From: Anaerocolumna aminovalerica
GTDB lineage: Bacteria > Bacillota > Clostridia > Lachnospirales > Lachnospiraceae
Length of the DNA: 54,900 nt
Assembly: GCF_900115365.1 (NCBI RefSeq)
Contig: NZ_FOWD01000030.1
Location: 1-54,900 of the forward strand
Direction: 5' to 3'
Part shown: positions 17,118 to 24,663 of the stretch, piece after piece
Position numbering within the stretch: the first letter of the stretch is position 1
Layout of the letters: the number at the start of each line of letters is the position of its first letter
The notes under the pieces: generated by a model
Told to the model about the DNA's origin: nothing
What the model saw: the letters and a program-made list of their open reading frames with translations, nothing else
The model's database searches: none
Made by a program: the position numbers and the translations under genes

Positions 17118-18191
17118 TCAAATAATATCAAGCCACATATTTCCAATACTTGATACACTATATTTCTCTCTTACTTTAACTGCCTCTTCCGATAGATTTT
17201 CAGCAAATTTCTTATCTTCAATTATTTTTAACATTCCATCTCGCAGTGCTAAAACATCTCCTACTGGAATCAAGATACCATTTTTATCATTCTCTATTAC
17301 CATGGCGGCTCCTCCAACAGGGCAATCAGTACATACGGAAGGTATGCCCATTGCCATTGCCTCTAGCATGGAGTTGGAAATGCCTTCAAAATCAGAAGAA
17401 GAAACATAAATAGAGGCATCCTTTATTCGCTCTGTCAGGTCATCAACATAACCAGGAAATTTCACTTTTTCTTCAAGGTCTAAATTCTTTCGCAGTGATA
17501 GTAAATGATCTAACATGTGACCTCTGCCATAAATGATTAATTGGTACTCTTTATGTATTTGGGACACCTCATGAAAGGCAGAAATCAGCATACTGAAATT
17601 CTTTTCTTCCGATAGACGTCCTGCTGCAACAATTACTTTTTCTCTGGGACCTTTATGTATACTGGGTAAATCATGGGGTATGGGATTGGGTATCAGGTAA
17701 CCTTTCTTTTGTATTTTGCCAGGATAGCACTCTTTTGCAAATTTAGTTTGAAATACCATACCATCTGCTAAAGGATATAATATTTTTCTGAGAATTCTAA
17801 TATAAAGTGGTTTCTTTTGATTAACATTGATAAGTAAAGGGTGTGCACGTTCTGAAATAAGGATTCTTTTCTTTAATTTTAGACAGGACAGGATAGTGAA
17901 TAAATTAATATCTGTCATAAATGATATGACTGTGTCCGCATTGGAACTTTTTACTTTCTTTCTGATCTCATATAGCCTTTTACATAATATTAATAATTTA
18001 TTGTTATGCCGGCAGGTTAATTGAATAATGTTTATTCTTTTATTTATTTCATATGTATGCTCCTTATTTCTTACTAATATCATGGTAACGTCAAAGCCCA
18101 TTTGGGCGAAATAATTTGCAAGGGTTGACATTACTTTCTCTGAGCCGCCTCCTGTAAGGCATGCATTTATAAATAGGATTTTCTTATTCAT
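17118..18191 (-). CDS. Glycosyltransferase family 4
   Basis: 357 residues, GT-B fold. The N-terminal acceptor domain starts KKILFINACLTGGGSEKVMS. The C-terminal GT1-type donor domain has VAAGRLSEEKNFSMLISAF, LIIYGRGHMLD, VKFPGYVDDL and SSSDFEGISNSMLEAMAMG, the E-x7-E nucleotide-sugar motif. A cytoplasmic enzyme adding one sugar to the lipid-linked unit; donor and acceptor cannot be read from sequence. Its start overlaps the end of the TupA-like gene by 8 nt. Confidence 0.92.
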   Translation of the reverse strand: MNKKILFINACLTGGGSEKVMSTLANYFAQMGFDVTMILVRNKEHTYEINKRINIIQLTCRHNNKLLILCKRLYEIRKKVKSSNADTVISFMTDINLFTILSCLKLKKRILISERAHPLLINVNQKKPLYIRILRKILYPLADGMVFQTKFAKECYPGKIQKKGYLIPNPIPHDLPSIHKGPREKVIVAAGRLSEEKNFSMLISAFHEVSQIHKEYQLIIYGRGHMLDHLLSLRKNLDLEEKVKFPGYVDDLTERIKDASIYVSSSDFEGISNSMLEAMAMGIPSVCTDCPVGGAAMVIENDKNGILIPVGDVLALRDGMLKIIEDKKFAENLSEEAVKVREKYSVSSIGNMWLDII

Positions 18192-19122
18192 TATTAAGGA
18201 TCTGTCCTTTTTTATTTTTTCTTTCTAAGGGAAGGTCAATCCAGTTCCCAAACCTGATATCGTACTTATAGGGTACATATTTTTCAAGGCCGCTTCCTTG
18301 ATAAAAAGTTATTTCTCCAAAATACACCTTGCCATTTATATCATAAAAGTCGCATCTTACATGAATAAGGTCCTTTGAAAGCTTTTTGGACAATTCAATC
18401 ATTTCCTCATAACCCTTTGGCTTATGAGGACGTGTTTCACTGTTCTTATAATAATTACTTACAGGCAATTTTTTAAAGTTGATATCAAATATGTCAGATC
18501 TGGGGTCTGACTCTCTGTTTGAAATAATATCTACTGTTTTCGGCTGACCGTGATAACATAAAAATTTATAATCTTTTAATTCTGCTCCCGATTCATCTGC
18601 CATGTATTCTTCAGCTATAATTCTTGGTTTTATATTCTTATATGCCCATTCTCTTGTGTTTCTAAAATAGTTTCTTTTTAGACACCCTTTGATTTTTTTT
18701 CCCGCTTCTTTTACATCAAATGTATTCTTATCTTTGCATATAATAACACTTCCCGAATCATGGGTACATTTTAATACAAACTCATTGGGTAGAGTATTAA
18801 AATCTATATCTTCAAACCGGTCCCAAACTCCCAGTAAAGGAATTATATATTCTTCCCCTATGGTATTGGCAACATAGTTTCTCACTTCATACTTATCTGC
18901 TAATAGGGTATATTCCGGATTTCTGTCATATAGTTTCAGCCATTGTATCTTTTCATTATATGTCTTAGGATTTTCAAGATTTAATGATTTTCCCATTCGG
19001 TGTTTAAACAGTATTTTAAGGTATATTTTGTCTAACCATAAAGAACCGTATAATATCCTGCCCAAAGCATAAATAAAATACAGACCCGGTTCTTTCCTAA
19101 AGCGTTTTAATCGTTCACTCAT
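18184..19122 (-). CDS. TupA-like ATP-grasp protein (first of two in the operon)
   Basis: 312 residues. Diagnostic blocks of the TupA-like ATP-grasp family are ENPKTYNEKIQWLKLYDR, LADKYEVRNYV, PNEFVLKCTHDSGSVIICKDK, RIIAEEYMADESG, DYKFLCYHGQP and HVRCDFYDINGKVYFGEITFY, the last holding likely metal ligands. TupA of alkaliphilic Bacillus takes part in teichuronopeptide synthesis, an amide-linked amino acid/uronic acid polymer. A similar peptide or amino-acid ligase role is inferred. About one third of residues match the second TupA-like gene at 23271 by eye. ATG preceded by AAAGGAATGC. Confidence 0.85.
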   Translation of the reverse strand: MSERLKRFRKEPGLYFIYALGRILYGSLWLDKIYLKILFKHRMGKSLNLENPKTYNEKIQWLKLYDRNPEYTLLADKYEVRNYVANTIGEEYIIPLLGVWDRFEDIDFNTLPNEFVLKCTHDSGSVIICKDKNTFDVKEAGKKIKGCLKRNYFRNTREWAYKNIKPRIIAEEYMADESGAELKDYKFLCYHGQPKTVDIISNRESDPRSDIFDINFKKLPVSNYYKNSETRPHKPKGYEEMIELSKKLSKDLIHVRCDFYDINGKVYFGEITFYQGSGLEKYVPYKYDIRFGNWIDLPLERKNKKGQILNNE

Positions 19123-19186
19123 GCATTCCTTTAACCTTATTAAAATTTATTTTTTATTAATATCATTTATTTTTACAGATTGACTT

Positions 19187-20296
19187 CTAATACTCTTTAT
19201 TCAGCACTGCATTCCATTGGTCTATAATTTTATTCAAATCAAAACATCTGACTATTTTTTTATTTGCCTCGCTCATAGAATCTTGCAGCTGTGGATTGCT
19301 TAGAATTTGGGCCATGGCCCTTGCCAGTTCTTTTTTATTATTCCTTGGTACTACATATCCGTTGATACCGTCTTTAATTAATTCTCTTGCAGCTCCTGTA
19401 GGAAAATCTGTAGAAATAACAGGCAATCCTGAAGCCATAGCCTCTATTAAAACATTAGGAAAGCCTTCATAATTGGAAGTAATAACAAAAAGCCGGGCAT
19501 TATTAACACTTTGCATTACATTTTTTTTGGTTCCCATTAAAAATACATTATTCTCTAAGTTTAGAGTGCGTATTTTTTTGTTTAGATTATTATATTCTGG
19601 TCCCTGTCCATATATCTCTACAATATAGTCCGGATAATCACATATTATTTCATGAAAACTCTTAATTAATAAATCGAAATTTTTTTGTGGACTTAGCCTT
19701 CCTACTGAAATAATTGCATTTCGTCTTTTATTCAGCAGAGTTGGTGCTATACATTCGGGATTTACCGGATTAGGGATAATTCTTATATTTGACTTACGGG
19801 AGATTCTTTTAAAATAACTTCCTACTTGTTTACTTTGACACACCAGACAGTCTGCCATGGGATACATAAATTCACATAGTTTTTTCAGTACATATCCTCT
19901 TTTTTGAGGATCGCACCGTTCCGATACCACCACAGGTACATTCTTTACAAATATCCTACGGGTCATAATTGCCAACAAATTGGAATAGGTCAAGAAGGAC
20001 AATACTGCATCTGGCCTATAGGTTTTTAAATAATACAGGTAGTAAAAAAATCCCTTAATACCACTATAAATAAGTTGGATTAAACGTAACACTTTATTAT
20101 TTGATTGAACACAGCCTTTTGCACCTACTATCTTTATCCTTGGATCAAGTCTATAAGCACTCTTGGGTTCTTTTAAAGTCACGATGCAAACTTCATTTCC
20201 TCTTTTTACGAATTCATTAGCTATAGTGGCCATTACCCGTTCCGCACCGCCCATTACCATTCCGTTAATTAGAAATAAATATTTCTTAGTTTTCAT
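19187..20296 (-). CDS. Glycosyltransferase family 4
   Basis: 369 residues, GT-B fold. Starts KKYLFLINGMVMGGAERVMATIA in pieces; donor domain has ISVGRLSPQKNFDLLIKSF, VEIYGQGPEYN, VFLMGTKKNV and SNYEGFPNVLIEAMASGLP with the E-x7-E motif. Similar in layout to the GT4 at 17118 but clearly a separate enzyme, so the repeat unit has at least three sugars counting the initiating one and the Alg13/14-type transfer. The ATG at 20296 has a distant GAGGAATGG upstream. Confidence 0.92.
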   Translation of the reverse strand: MKTKKYLFLINGMVMGGAERVMATIANEFVKRGNEVCIVTLKEPKSAYRLDPRIKIVGAKGCVQSNNKVLRLIQLIYSGIKGFFYYLYYLKTYRPDAVLSFLTYSNLLAIMTRRIFVKNVPVVVSERCDPQKRGYVLKKLCEFMYPMADCLVCQSKQVGSYFKRISRKSNIRIIPNPVNPECIAPTLLNKRRNAIISVGRLSPQKNFDLLIKSFHEIICDYPDYIVEIYGQGPEYNNLNKKIRTLNLENNVFLMGTKKNVMQSVNNARLFVITSNYEGFPNVLIEAMASGLPVISTDFPTGAARELIKDGINGYVVPRNNKKELARAMAQILSNPQLQDSMSEANKKIVRCFDLNKIIDQWNAVLNKEY

Positions 20297-20322
20297 TTAA
20301 TTCATACCATTCCTCTACACCT

Positions 20323-20835
20323 TTATTTATTTACTGCTTTAGAATACCAATTCTTTTCAATAAAGTTATCAACTAAGTTCACGATTGCCCTAGGATCCGT
20401 ATTCTCCCATGGAACTATATCTGCCCTGTCTTCATAATAGGTCTTAATAGCTGCTCCTAAGTCCTCCATATCAGAAACGGACAACAAATATCTGTTGGAG
20501 GCAAAGGCCTCGTTCATTTGTATCTGATGATCATTTATGTGCTCGCCGTATTTCTCCAGCCTTGCTACCGCGATTACCTTCTTTTTTGCATTTAAAGCTT
20601 TCATAATGGAACCGGATGCACCATGGCTGATTACAATATGAGCCTTATTGATTTTATCCTGAAACTCTTCTTCCGATATAAAATCTTTATATGGGTAATG
20701 TTTTGGTTTATATGTGGAGGTACCTGTCTGAGCAAATATCTCTTCTTTAATAACTCCCTCTTCCCACAATTCATCCAGCTTAACAAAAAGGCGGTTAAAG
20801 GGATAGTTTCTGGAACCTGCACATGCAAAAATCAA
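20323..20835 (-). CDS. Alg13/PssE-type glycosyltransferase catalytic subunit
   Basis: About 170 residues, the C-terminal half of a GT28-type enzyme. IFACAGSRNYPFNRLFVKLD at the start and AHIVISHGASGSIMKALNAKK are the UDP-sugar-binding signatures. Start TTG at 20835 overlaps the TGA stop of the partner gene by 4 nt (TTGA) and has GGGGGGTG in front; a GTG three codons earlier is the alternative. Such proteins act only together with a membrane-bound Alg14/PssD-type partner, encoded immediately upstream, to add the second sugar. Confidence 0.87.
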   Translation of the reverse strand: MIFACAGSRNYPFNRLFVKLDELWEEGVIKEEIFAQTGTSTYKPKHYPYKDFISEEEFQDKINKAHIVISHGASGSIMKALNAKKKVIAVARLEKYGEHINDHQIQMNEAFASNRYLLSVSDMEDLGAAIKTYYEDRADIVPWENTDPRAIVNLVDNFIEKNWYSKAVNK

Positions 20836-21350
20836 TATAAACACCCCCCATATACTGCATTTTTATAAAACTTTTTCTGTGATTCCCACTGAACAATAAA
20901 TAAATCCGTATGCCTTTCCATTCTTTTTCCTGCTACTGTGGGCATATCAGCCCTTCCAAAGGTTTCTATAAATATAAATTTCTTTCGAAATAAGACTGAT
21001 AATAAGTAAAAAGGGTATGCAATCATGGTACCGGTGGTAATAATAAAATCAGGCCGTTCTTTTATCCATATAAATATAGTATAAATGGAGTTATATATCA
21101 TTTTTACCGGCATCCACTTATCTTTTAAATCTGTTTGTTTCATAAAATACTTAGCATTTTCATGAATCTGAGTTTTTTCAGTAACATAAAAACCATTGTA
21201 CTTATCTATAAGGGGCTGCAGCTTTTTAAGCTGCTCCCAATGTCCACCTGAAGAAGAAACCATGCATAGTCTTGGCATTCGGATATGTTTCCCTTTATAT
21301 CTACTTGACTTCGGTTTATCTTTTTCCTCTATTTTATCTCTCATCTTCAT
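20832..21350 (-). CDS. Alg14/PssD-type glycosyltransferase membrane subunit
   Basis: 172 residues. RLCMVSSSGGHWEQLKKLQPL is the Alg14 signature. A hydrophobic stretch around residues 110-125 may anchor the pair, followed by FIETFGRADMPTVAGK and a C-terminal DLFIVQWESQKKFY. It recruits the catalytic Alg13-type subunit encoded directly downstream with a 4-nt overlap. Together they resemble PssDE or Cps14FG, which add the second sugar in many Gram-positive capsules. ATG preceded by GAGGTAAAAGAATA. Confidence 0.88.
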   Translation of the reverse strand: MKMRDKIEEKDKPKSSRYKGKHIRMPRLCMVSSSGGHWEQLKKLQPLIDKYNGFYVTEKTQIHENAKYFMKQTDLKDKWMPVKMIYNSIYTIFIWIKERPDFIITTGTMIAYPFYLLSVLFRKKFIFIETFGRADMPTVAGKRMERHTDLFIVQWESQKKFYKNAVYGGCLY

Positions 21351-21396
21351 TATTCTTTTACCTCAATCATATCCTTTACTTTTAGAATATCTTTCT

Positions 21397-22788
21397 TCAC
21401 CTGGAGCCTTTTCCAAATAAAACAACCACTACTGTCTTTAGCAATATCTTTATATCCAATTTAAAAGACCAGTTGTCAATATACTCCAAATCCAACTTGA
21501 CTACTTCTTCAAAATTTGCAATATCACTTCTTCCGCTAACCTGCCACAATCCGGTTAATCCTGATTTAAGCGCCAGCCGCCGTTTATGTCTTCCTTCATA
21601 CATAAGAAACTCGGATTCTGTAGGCGGCCTGGTTCCTACCAGACTCATATCCCCCTTTAAGATATTAAAGAACTGGGGAAACTCATCAATGCTTGTTTTT
21701 CGCATAAATTTTCCTACTTTTGTTACTCTGGGGTCATCTTTCATTTTGAACATAAAACCCTTCATTTCATTGCAGGACACTAAATCTGCCTTACGTTCTT
21801 CAGCATCCATATACATAGAACGAAATTTATATATTTTAAAACGCCGTCCATTTTTCCCTACCCGTATTTGTGAGAAAAAAATTGGTCCGGGAGATTCTAT
21901 TTTGATTACCGGAGCCAGAAAAAGGGTTAATAGGAGGGTCAATATACAACCGATTATTCCGCCTGCAATATCCATAAACCTTTTTAAACGTAACTGAGAT
22001 TCCTTGAACAGACGTGTACTAAAGGTGAGCACATAATATCCGCTTAATTCCCCCACAATTTTTTCATGTACTTTTAATCCAAATGTATGAATGCTTAAAT
22101 TAACTGTTACCCCCATGTTTTCAAATTGCAATATAGTTTCTTCCAAGTTCATATATAGAGGTGAGCCACCAGGAATATAAATAAATACTTCATCTACCAC
22201 TTCCTGCCTTGCTACTTACTACTTATATCAGCTTTAACAGGAATTCCATCTATGACTTCCCCTACTAATTGCCTGTCCAATATGGTTATATATGTAACCT
22301 GATACCTCCAGTCATTTTCTTTACGGATTTCTCTTAGTACTTCTTTCACCTGGTCAGAAGTAGTTATTATCATAAGTTTACTACTCCATCCGCTTTTTTT
22401 ATAAACTGCCAACAGAAGAATCTTAAAATATAGTCTTGCTAAATACGTTATCAATATATTAAGCATAAAGAAAGTTAAAAAAAAATATTCTGGAATAGGT
22501 CTCTCCTTCCTGAAAAGCAAACATCAAAAAGGAAAGAGCAGCTCCTAGGAGGCTATTTATTTTGATTACCGTAATGAATTCCTCCAAAAAGCCTCTTTTA
22601 AAGATTCCCCCATAGGTATCATATGCATAATAAATTGCTATATAAAGCAAAAGGATAAATATGAAGGCTGTTCCGTACACATATTTAGCCCAATCTCCTG
22701 TTATACCTCCGTACCGTATCCATGTGGTAATAAAGAAAGATAATACAATGCAGCATAAATCTGCTAAAAGCAGATATTTATTAGGCAT
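21397..22788 (-). pseudogene. Initiating undecaprenyl-phosphate sugar phosphotransferase, broken by two compensating frameshifts
   Basis: Three frame segments together encode one polyprenyl glycosylphosphotransferase of about 463 residues. Segment 22788-22459 gives the N-terminal membrane segments. Segment 22520-22212 continues them in another frame. Segment 22200-21397 returns to the first frame and holds the catalytic domain: KRFMDIAGGIIG, SPGPIFFSQIRVGK, KIYKFRSMY, SIDEFPQFFNILKGDMSLVG, GLTGLWQVSGR. The first break lies at a nine-T run on the coding strand (about 22477-22485). The second lies in the repeated AAGTAGTAAGTAGC (about 22207-22220). An extra base at the first and a missing base at the second would explain both. 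This enzyme normally starts repeat-unit synthesis. Real decay, phase variation, slippage or sequencing error are all possible. Confidence 0.85.
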
Positions 22789-22795
22789 ATTTTCT

Positions 22796-23200
22796 CTAAT
22801 CAGGTTTATTACTCCCTTCTTTTATTTTTACATATAGTTGATTTTTCTTTGCAATAAGCAAACTTGTAATAAACAACAGGAGCCAAATTGCCAATACTGT
22901 TGTAAATACGCCCAAATCAAAAACTTCCTTATGGGGCAGTCTGTTACCTAAGTTTAAATAACTTCCCTTCTCCGGATTCATAGTTTCAGTCATATCCTGC
23001 TTTTTATCTGCTACTTTATTTAGATTATCTATTCCGGGTTCTGCTTCTTCCTTAGCTATTGCTATATATATTGTCCTTCCAAAGGCTTTTGTACTTATAT
23101 CCACATTTCTAAAAGTACTGTTTATCTCAGTTATAATTATTACTGTAATAAGCAGTAACACACACATTGTTATTTTTAGAAGTGTATTACGTTGTTTCAA
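22796..23200 (-). CDS. Small protein with two membrane segments, function unknown
   Basis: About 134 residues: an N-terminal hydrophobic segment (TMCVLLLITVIIITEI), an extracytoplasmic loop of about 75 residues, and a second segment near the C-terminus (VFTTVLAIWLLLFITSLLIA) with a basic tail. The topology recalls Wzz-like chain-length proteins, but the loop is far too short and I see no Wzz motif. I chose TTG at 23200 (GAGGTG, 7-nt spacing); the frame is open to 23257. It lies 7 nt before the initiating transferase, so it is part of the operon. No family recognised. Confidence 0.6.
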   Translation of the reverse strand: MKQRNTLLKITMCVLLLITVIIITEINSTFRNVDISTKAFGRTIYIAIAKEEAEPGIDNLNKVADKKQDMTETMNPEKGSYLNLGNRLPHKEVFDLGVFTTVLAIWLLLFITSLLIAKKNQLYVKIKEGSNKPD

Positions 23201-23270
23201 AGAAAAGCACCTCGTTTTGATTCTATTATTGTATTGAGGATGCAGATAGATTATCACCTCTATCTATGAG

Positions 23271-24158
23271 TCACTCCATAAAGTTAAATTTGGGAAGTTT
23301 AATCCAACTCCCTATCTTTTCCTCTATTTCTATAGGATCAATAACTACAAATCCGGCATCACTGGTAAAAGTCAATTCCCCAAAATATATTTTTGATTGC
23401 AATAGGTATAAATCTACTCTTACATGTATAAATTTTTCAGATAAAATTCTTGCATAATCTAATAATAGTTCTAATTTCTCTGGTCTTTCAACATTTAAAC
23501 TGGAATCTATTTCTTTCATGGTTATATTCTGAATAGGATTCCAATCCAAATCATACATATTACTTCTGTGATTTGTAAATCTGTCAACATGTGCTATGAT
23601 ATATTTTGGATTCCCGTGAAAACAATATATCTTATAATCAATAGGTGAACAGCCTTTTTCATCCTCCAGGTATTCTTCTATGATAATTCTGGGCTTTATA
23701 ATTCCATAGAACCATTCGCCATAACAGGGTAGATATTTTTCATTTAATCTTCGTTTTAATGTTTTAATGGTTTTTGGAATATTTAACTGGCATTTGTCCC
23801 TGCAAATAATATTTCCTCCACTTCCATGAGTGACTTTTATTACAAATTTCTGCGGAAGTTCATCAAAAGGAATATCATAGGGGTTATATCCTTGCCAAAG
23901 TAATTTAATCAGTATCTCTTCACAGCCACATTGTTTTACAAATTTCCTTACAGTATATTTATCTGCACACCTTGGCGCTAATTTATCCTTATAATGAAGC
24001 TTAATCCACTGAAGTTTTTCAGAATATGTCCTGGGGTTATTCAAATTCAACTTCCTACCGGTTTTTAAACGGTATAGGATTTTTGTAGTTGATTCCGGAC
24101 TAATTTTATATAATAAGTCCATGGGTGCTAATATGGTTTTCTTTATTCTTCTATTCAT
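23271..24158 (-). CDS. TupA-like ATP-grasp protein (second)
   Basis: 295 residues with the same block order as the gene at 18184: NNPRTYSEKLQWIKLHYKDK, CADKYTVRKFV, PQKFVIKVTHGSGGNIICRDK, RIIIEEYLEDEKG, DYKIYCFHGNPKY and HVRVDLYLLQSKIYFGELTF. It is the first gene of the exopolysaccharide operon. The two paralogues differ enough to act on different substrates or steps. Role inferred as carboxylate-amine ligation during polymer or side-chain assembly. ATG at 24158 is preceded by AGGGAATTTATAAA. Confidence 0.84.
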   Translation of the reverse strand: MNRRIKKTILAPMDLLYKISPESTTKILYRLKTGRKLNLNNPRTYSEKLQWIKLHYKDKLAPRCADKYTVRKFVKQCGCEEILIKLLWQGYNPYDIPFDELPQKFVIKVTHGSGGNIICRDKCQLNIPKTIKTLKRRLNEKYLPCYGEWFYGIIKPRIIIEEYLEDEKGCSPIDYKIYCFHGNPKYIIAHVDRFTNHRSNMYDLDWNPIQNITMKEIDSSLNVERPEKLELLLDYARILSEKFIHVRVDLYLLQSKIYFGELTFTSDAGFVVIDPIEIEEKIGSWIKLPKFNFME

Positions 24159-24265
24159 TTTATAAATTCCCTAAATATGTATTAAACACCAGCTAGTTAT
24201 ATAATATAACTGCTTTTGGTTCGGTTAACTTTCTTTACACAATATATGAGGAGAAAATATATAAT

Positions 24266-24278
24266 AGTACTTTGTACT
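24266..24278. promoter_or_regulatory. Candidate operator upstream of the exopolysaccharide operon
   Basis: AGTACTTTGTACT is a perfect 5+5 inverted repeat around TTT, about 110 nt upstream of the first gene. A weak promoter-like TTAACC-N16-TATTAT (minus strand, about 24200-24227) lies closer to the gene, and another weak one overlaps this site. The regulator is unknown. Confidence 0.3.
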
Positions 24279-24344
24279 TTCTATTATGATATAAATATTT
24301 ATTTTTTTACCTCAATGTTGAATAATCTTTGCTTAGTTAATTTA

Positions 24345-24500
24345 TTGCAATTACTTTTTATAATACTTTTGCAATTACTTTTTATAATACTTTGCAAATT
24401 CTTTTTATAATACTTTGCAAATTCTTTTTACTTTTGCAAAGTACTTACTATAATACTTTGCAATTACTTACTATGATTACTTTTTTAAATTAGAAATTGC
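24345..24500. repeat. Iterated ~23-bp repeats with TTGCAA cores
   Basis: TTGCAA occurs at 24345, 24369, 24392, 24415, 24434, 24458 and 24496, mostly 23-24 bp apart. The units share TTGCAAWTNCTTTTTATAATACT-like sequence. The array lies 190-340 bp upstream of the first exopolysaccharide gene and just after the tex terminator. The 505-bp gap 24159-24663 contains these repeats, the candidate operator and the terminator, and no gene. Confidence 0.8.
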
Positions 24501-24563
24501 AAAAAAGCATCTGGACTGAACCATTTCCTGTCTTCATAACAGGGAGTGATTCAGTCCAGATGC
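24501..24563 (-). terminator. Terminator of tex
   Basis: Long stem GCATCTGGACTGAA/TTCAGTCCAGATGC with extra inner pairing (ACTCCCTG/CAGGAAAT), followed on the minus strand by TTTTTTGC. It lies 100 nt after the tex stop. Confidence 0.92.
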
Positions 24564-24663
24564 CTTCTATTTGTTATATTTCTGATTCCTTACGTCCTAT
24601 TTAATTGCTTTGGATATAGGCTAAACTTTAAAATCATTTTTTATCTTAAGAAGCGTTAAGAGT

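Noticed and set aside
24345-24500. TTGCAA repeats considered as a CRISPR array or plasmid-type replication origin
   Set aside because: Units are only 19-24 bp with no spacers; no replication initiator gene is nearby. Retained only as iterated repeats.
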